From NCBI RefSeq assembly GCF_000308455.1, contig NZ_BAFP01000142.1, forward strand, positions 1-58,267: DNA of 58,267 bases. Direction: 5' to 3'. The DNA is from Nocardia abscessus NBRC 100374 (lineage in GTDB: Bacteria > Actinomycetota > Actinomycetes > Mycobacteriales > Mycobacteriaceae). Below are positions 56,706 through 58,267 of this stretch, piece by piece (position 1 is the first letter of the stretch; each line of letters begins with the position of its first letter). Below the pieces are notes generated by a model. The model saw nothing but the letters and a program-made list of their open reading frames with translations. It made no database searches and had not been told where the DNA came from. The position numbers were made by a program, and so were the translations under genes.

Positions 56706-57296
56706 TCAGGACCAGCGCTCCAGCCACGGTGCGACAGTCTCGGCGATCAGGTCGAACCCGGCACGGAAGGCGTGCGGCTGCCCGGGAATGACGCGCACTT
56801 CGGCGGCGTCGGCGGGCTCGGGAATGCCGAACGGGTCATTGGCTCCATTGACGACCACCACGTCGATGTCGCCCGGGGCGAGCAGCTCGTCCCGGCGCGA
56901 GTTCTCCGGCTTGCCCGGCGGATGCAACGGGAAGGACAACGCGAGCACGCCGCGAGCCCGCGCCGCGACCGCCGTTCGACAGGCAACCCGCGCCCCGTTG
57001 CTGCGCCCGCCCTGGATCAGCGGAATGCGCTTGCGGCCGCGCAGCTGAGCGACGATCTCGAGCCAAGCCTCGTCCTGCTTGACCGCCGACCCCGGCGCGC
57101 GCCGCCCGGCGACCCGATACGGCTGCACCACCCGCGCCACCGCACCCCCCAGCCGCAGCGCCACGTCACGCACCGCGAGCAGGTCCTTCGCATCCACCCC
57201 ACCACCAGCGCCATGCGTGAGCAGCAGCAGGAACGCGGGCCTGCGCGGCTGTTCGAGCTCCACCTCAGCCGGCCCAGCACTCGTCTCGATGCGCAT
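56706..57296 (-). CDS. Tex30/KANL3-like alpha/beta hydrolase
   Basis: 196 residues from ATG 57296 (MRIETSAGPAEVELEQP); the open frame continues upstream to 57521 but without family resemblance. LLLLTHGAGGGVDAKDLLAV, IPLIQGGRSNGARVACRTAV (nucleophile elbow GGRSNGAR), VLALSFPLHPPGKPE, VVVVNGANDPFGIPEPA and VIPGQPHAFRAG with the His. This is the KANL3/Tex30 hydrolase-like family of unknown substrate. Confidence 0.85.
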   Translation of the reverse strand: MRIETSAGPAEVELEQPRRPAFLLLLTHGAGGGVDAKDLLAVRDVALRLGGAVARVVQPYRVAGRRAPGSAVKQDEAWLEIVAQLRGRKRIPLIQGGRSNGARVACRTAVAARARGVLALSFPLHPPGKPENSRRDELLAPGDIDVVVVNGANDPFGIPEPADAAEVRVIPGQPHAFRAGFDLIAETVAPWLERWS

Positions 57297-57570
57297 TGTG
57301 GCTATTTTGGCAGTTCCGGCGGCGCGGTGAACCCCTACCCCGCACGATCGCGACCGCGACTGCCCCGTCCGGCGAGCTCGAGGTCGCGGCCAGCCTTGCG
57401 CGGCATCACCAGCTGTAACGCATCGGCCCGGCTCCGTGGGCTGGGGTAGACCGAGCATGCGCCGTTCGCGGCCCGGCTCGCGTTCGAGCTGCCGTCGCGT
57501 CCGCGACGAAGTCGCGGCCATCAGACACTGTAAAACGCGTCACATTGCCTGCTCAGCTCTTTGCGCAGTC

Positions 57571-57586
57571 ATTACCGGCCGGTAAT
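57571..57586. promoter_or_regulatory. Perfect palindromic operator upstream of fadE5
   Basis: ATTACCGG/CCGGTAAT, a perfect 16-bp palindrome, immediately upstream of the -35 element. Its 14-bp core matches the boxes before etfD and the 52627 crotonase. Confidence 0.65.
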
Positions 57587-57587
57587 A

Positions 57588-57615
57588 TGACGGATAAGTT
57601 ACCCGCGAGTAGCAT
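57588..57615 (+). promoter_or_regulatory. fadE5 promoter with embedded second operator
   Basis: TGACGG (57588-57593), a 16-bp spacer and TAGCAT (57610-57615). The spacer is occupied by a second box, GTTACCCGCGAGTAGC (57598-57613), so bound regulator would block RNA polymerase. Confidence 0.5.
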
Positions 57616-57708
57616 GCGGAAAACCGGCACGACTACCCGGTGGAGCGAACAACGGGCGGGAACGGCAACAACCGACCGCACCAACTCAACGGAGAGTGAG
57701 TACTGACC

Positions 57709-58267
57709 ATGGGTCACTACAAGAGCAACGTCCGCGACCTGGAGTTCAACCTCTTCGAGGTTCTCGGACTCGGGTCGATCCTGGACAGCGGCGCCTACGG
57801 CGATCTCGACGCGGACACCGTGAAGGAGATGCTGAACGAGGTGCGTCGCCTGGCCGAAGGCCCGCTCGGCGAGTCGTTCGCCGACGCGGACCGCAACCCG
57901 CCGGTCTTCGACCCCGAGACCCACACGGTAACCCTGCCCGAGTCCTTCAAGAAGAGCTACCGCACGCTCCAGGACGGCGGCTGGGACAGGCTGGGCATCG
58001 CCGAGGAGCTCGGCGGCCTGCCGATTCCCCGCGCGGCCTACTGGGCCGTCGCCGAACTGATCCTGGGCGCGCAGCCGGCCGCCTTCATGTACGCCGCAGG
58101 CCCCGGCTTCGCGAACATCTTCTACAACAACGCCACCGAAGAGCAGAAGGGCTGGGCGCAGATCGCGGCCGAGCAGGGCTGGGGCGCCACCATGGTGCTG
58201 ACCGAGCCCGACGCCGGTTCCGACGTCGGCGCGGGCCGCACCAAGGCGATCAAGCAGGAAGACGGCA
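57709..58267 (+). CDS. fadE5: Acyl-CoA dehydrogenase FadE5, 3' end beyond the window
   Basis: The first 186 residues match FadE5 of mycobacteria from the start: MGHYKSNVRDLEFNLFEVLG, AEGPLGESFADADRNPPVFD, THTVTLPESFKKSYRTLQDGGWD, FIYNN-like ANIFYNNATEEQKGWAQIAAEQGW and the FAD-binding GATMVLTEPDAGSDVGAGRTKA. FadE5 is a broad-specificity acyl-CoA dehydrogenase of beta-oxidation whose electrons pass through ETF to EtfD, encoded earlier in this window. The ATG follows two operators shared with etfD. About 425 residues are expected beyond the edge. Confidence 0.93.
   Translation, partial: MGHYKSNVRDLEFNLFEVLGLGSILDSGAYGDLDADTVKEMLNEVRRLAEGPLGESFADADRNPPVFDPETHTVTLPESFKKSYRTLQDGGWDRLGIAEELGGLPIPRAAYWAVAELILGAQPAAFMYAAGPGFANIFYNNATEEQKGWAQIAAEQGWGATMVLTEPDAGSDVGAGRTKAIKQEDG

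Larger units (their letters stand above)
57297..57708. promoter_or_regulatory. 412-bp divergent region upstream of fadE5
   Basis: The left half (57297-57530) is GC-rich with no visible feature. The right half holds two operator boxes, a promoter, and a purine-rich leader (GGAGAGTGAG) before the fadE5 ATG at 57709. Confidence 0.5.

Noticed and set aside
1..58267. CRISPR arrays, insertion sequences, prophage genes or an integration site at the tRNA
   Set aside because: No regularly spaced repeats, transposase or integrase motifs were seen, and the tRNA-Gly is followed by its own terminator without a duplicated 3' end in view.

Overview
The window is high-GC actinobacterial DNA, most likely from Nocardia or a close relative in the Mycobacteriales. 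Evidence: a 6C small RNA, a FadE5-type acyl-CoA dehydrogenase, many GTG starts, XRE/DUF397 regulator pairs, and a dcd - ugd - alaA(aspC) - etfD gene set that in Mycobacterium tuberculosis lies within Rv0321-Rv0338c. No insertion sequence, prophage or CRISPR array was seen.

Layout. 1-9414: 3' end of a secreted S1 peptidase, an NRDE-family protein, a secreted glycine-zipper protein, etfD (membrane Fe-S oxidoreductase taking electrons from acyl-CoA dehydrogenases via ETF) with a nine-repeat tail, a TetR remnant, a coupled pair of acyl-CoA dehydrogenases and a YdcF-like protein. 9556-19870: ugd, a membrane-anchored Hsp70-like protein, YibE/F, the 6C RNA, alaA, an XRE regulator divergent from a small protein, dcd, an SDR and a PAP2 phosphatase. 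19923-25658: aldo/keto reductase, hypotheticals, a second XRE locus whose divergent small protein is a paralogue of the first, DUF397, tRNA-Gly(CCC) and a methyltransferase. 25947-34126: an organosulfur-scavenging region (two flavin reductases, SfnB-like and SfnG, a StyA-like flavoprotein, free methionine-R-sulfoxide reductase, and a second pair of acyl-CoA-dehydrogenase-fold and bacterial-luciferase-fold monooxygenases).

34226-44961 is the most striking part. A complete dpgABCD set (3,5-dihydroxyphenylglyoxylate pathway of glycopeptide antibiotics) is followed not by the aminotransferase but by a benzoylformate-decarboxylase-like ThDP enzyme, a Tat-type catalase-fold peroxidase, cytochrome b561, an MFS exporter and a secreted alpha/beta hydrolase. 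A MarR gene is divergent, and two tandem 20-bp palindromes lie between. I infer a small resorcinol product, such as 3,5-dihydroxybenzaldehyde, made by decarboxylation instead of transamination.

45253-58267: hypotheticals, a MazF-like toxin/antitoxin pair, a hydrolase, a TetR/crotonase/thiolase operon divergent from another crotonase (3' frameshift suspected), DUF4185 and erythromycin-esterase-family proteins, a methyltransferase, a Tex30-like hydrolase and the 5' part of fadE5.

The same 14-bp near-palindrome (TTAC-YSGCSR-GT-MR) lies upstream of etfD, of the crotonase at 52627 and twice upstream of fadE5. This suggests a local fatty-acid-oxidation regulon; a CRP-type site also precedes etfD.
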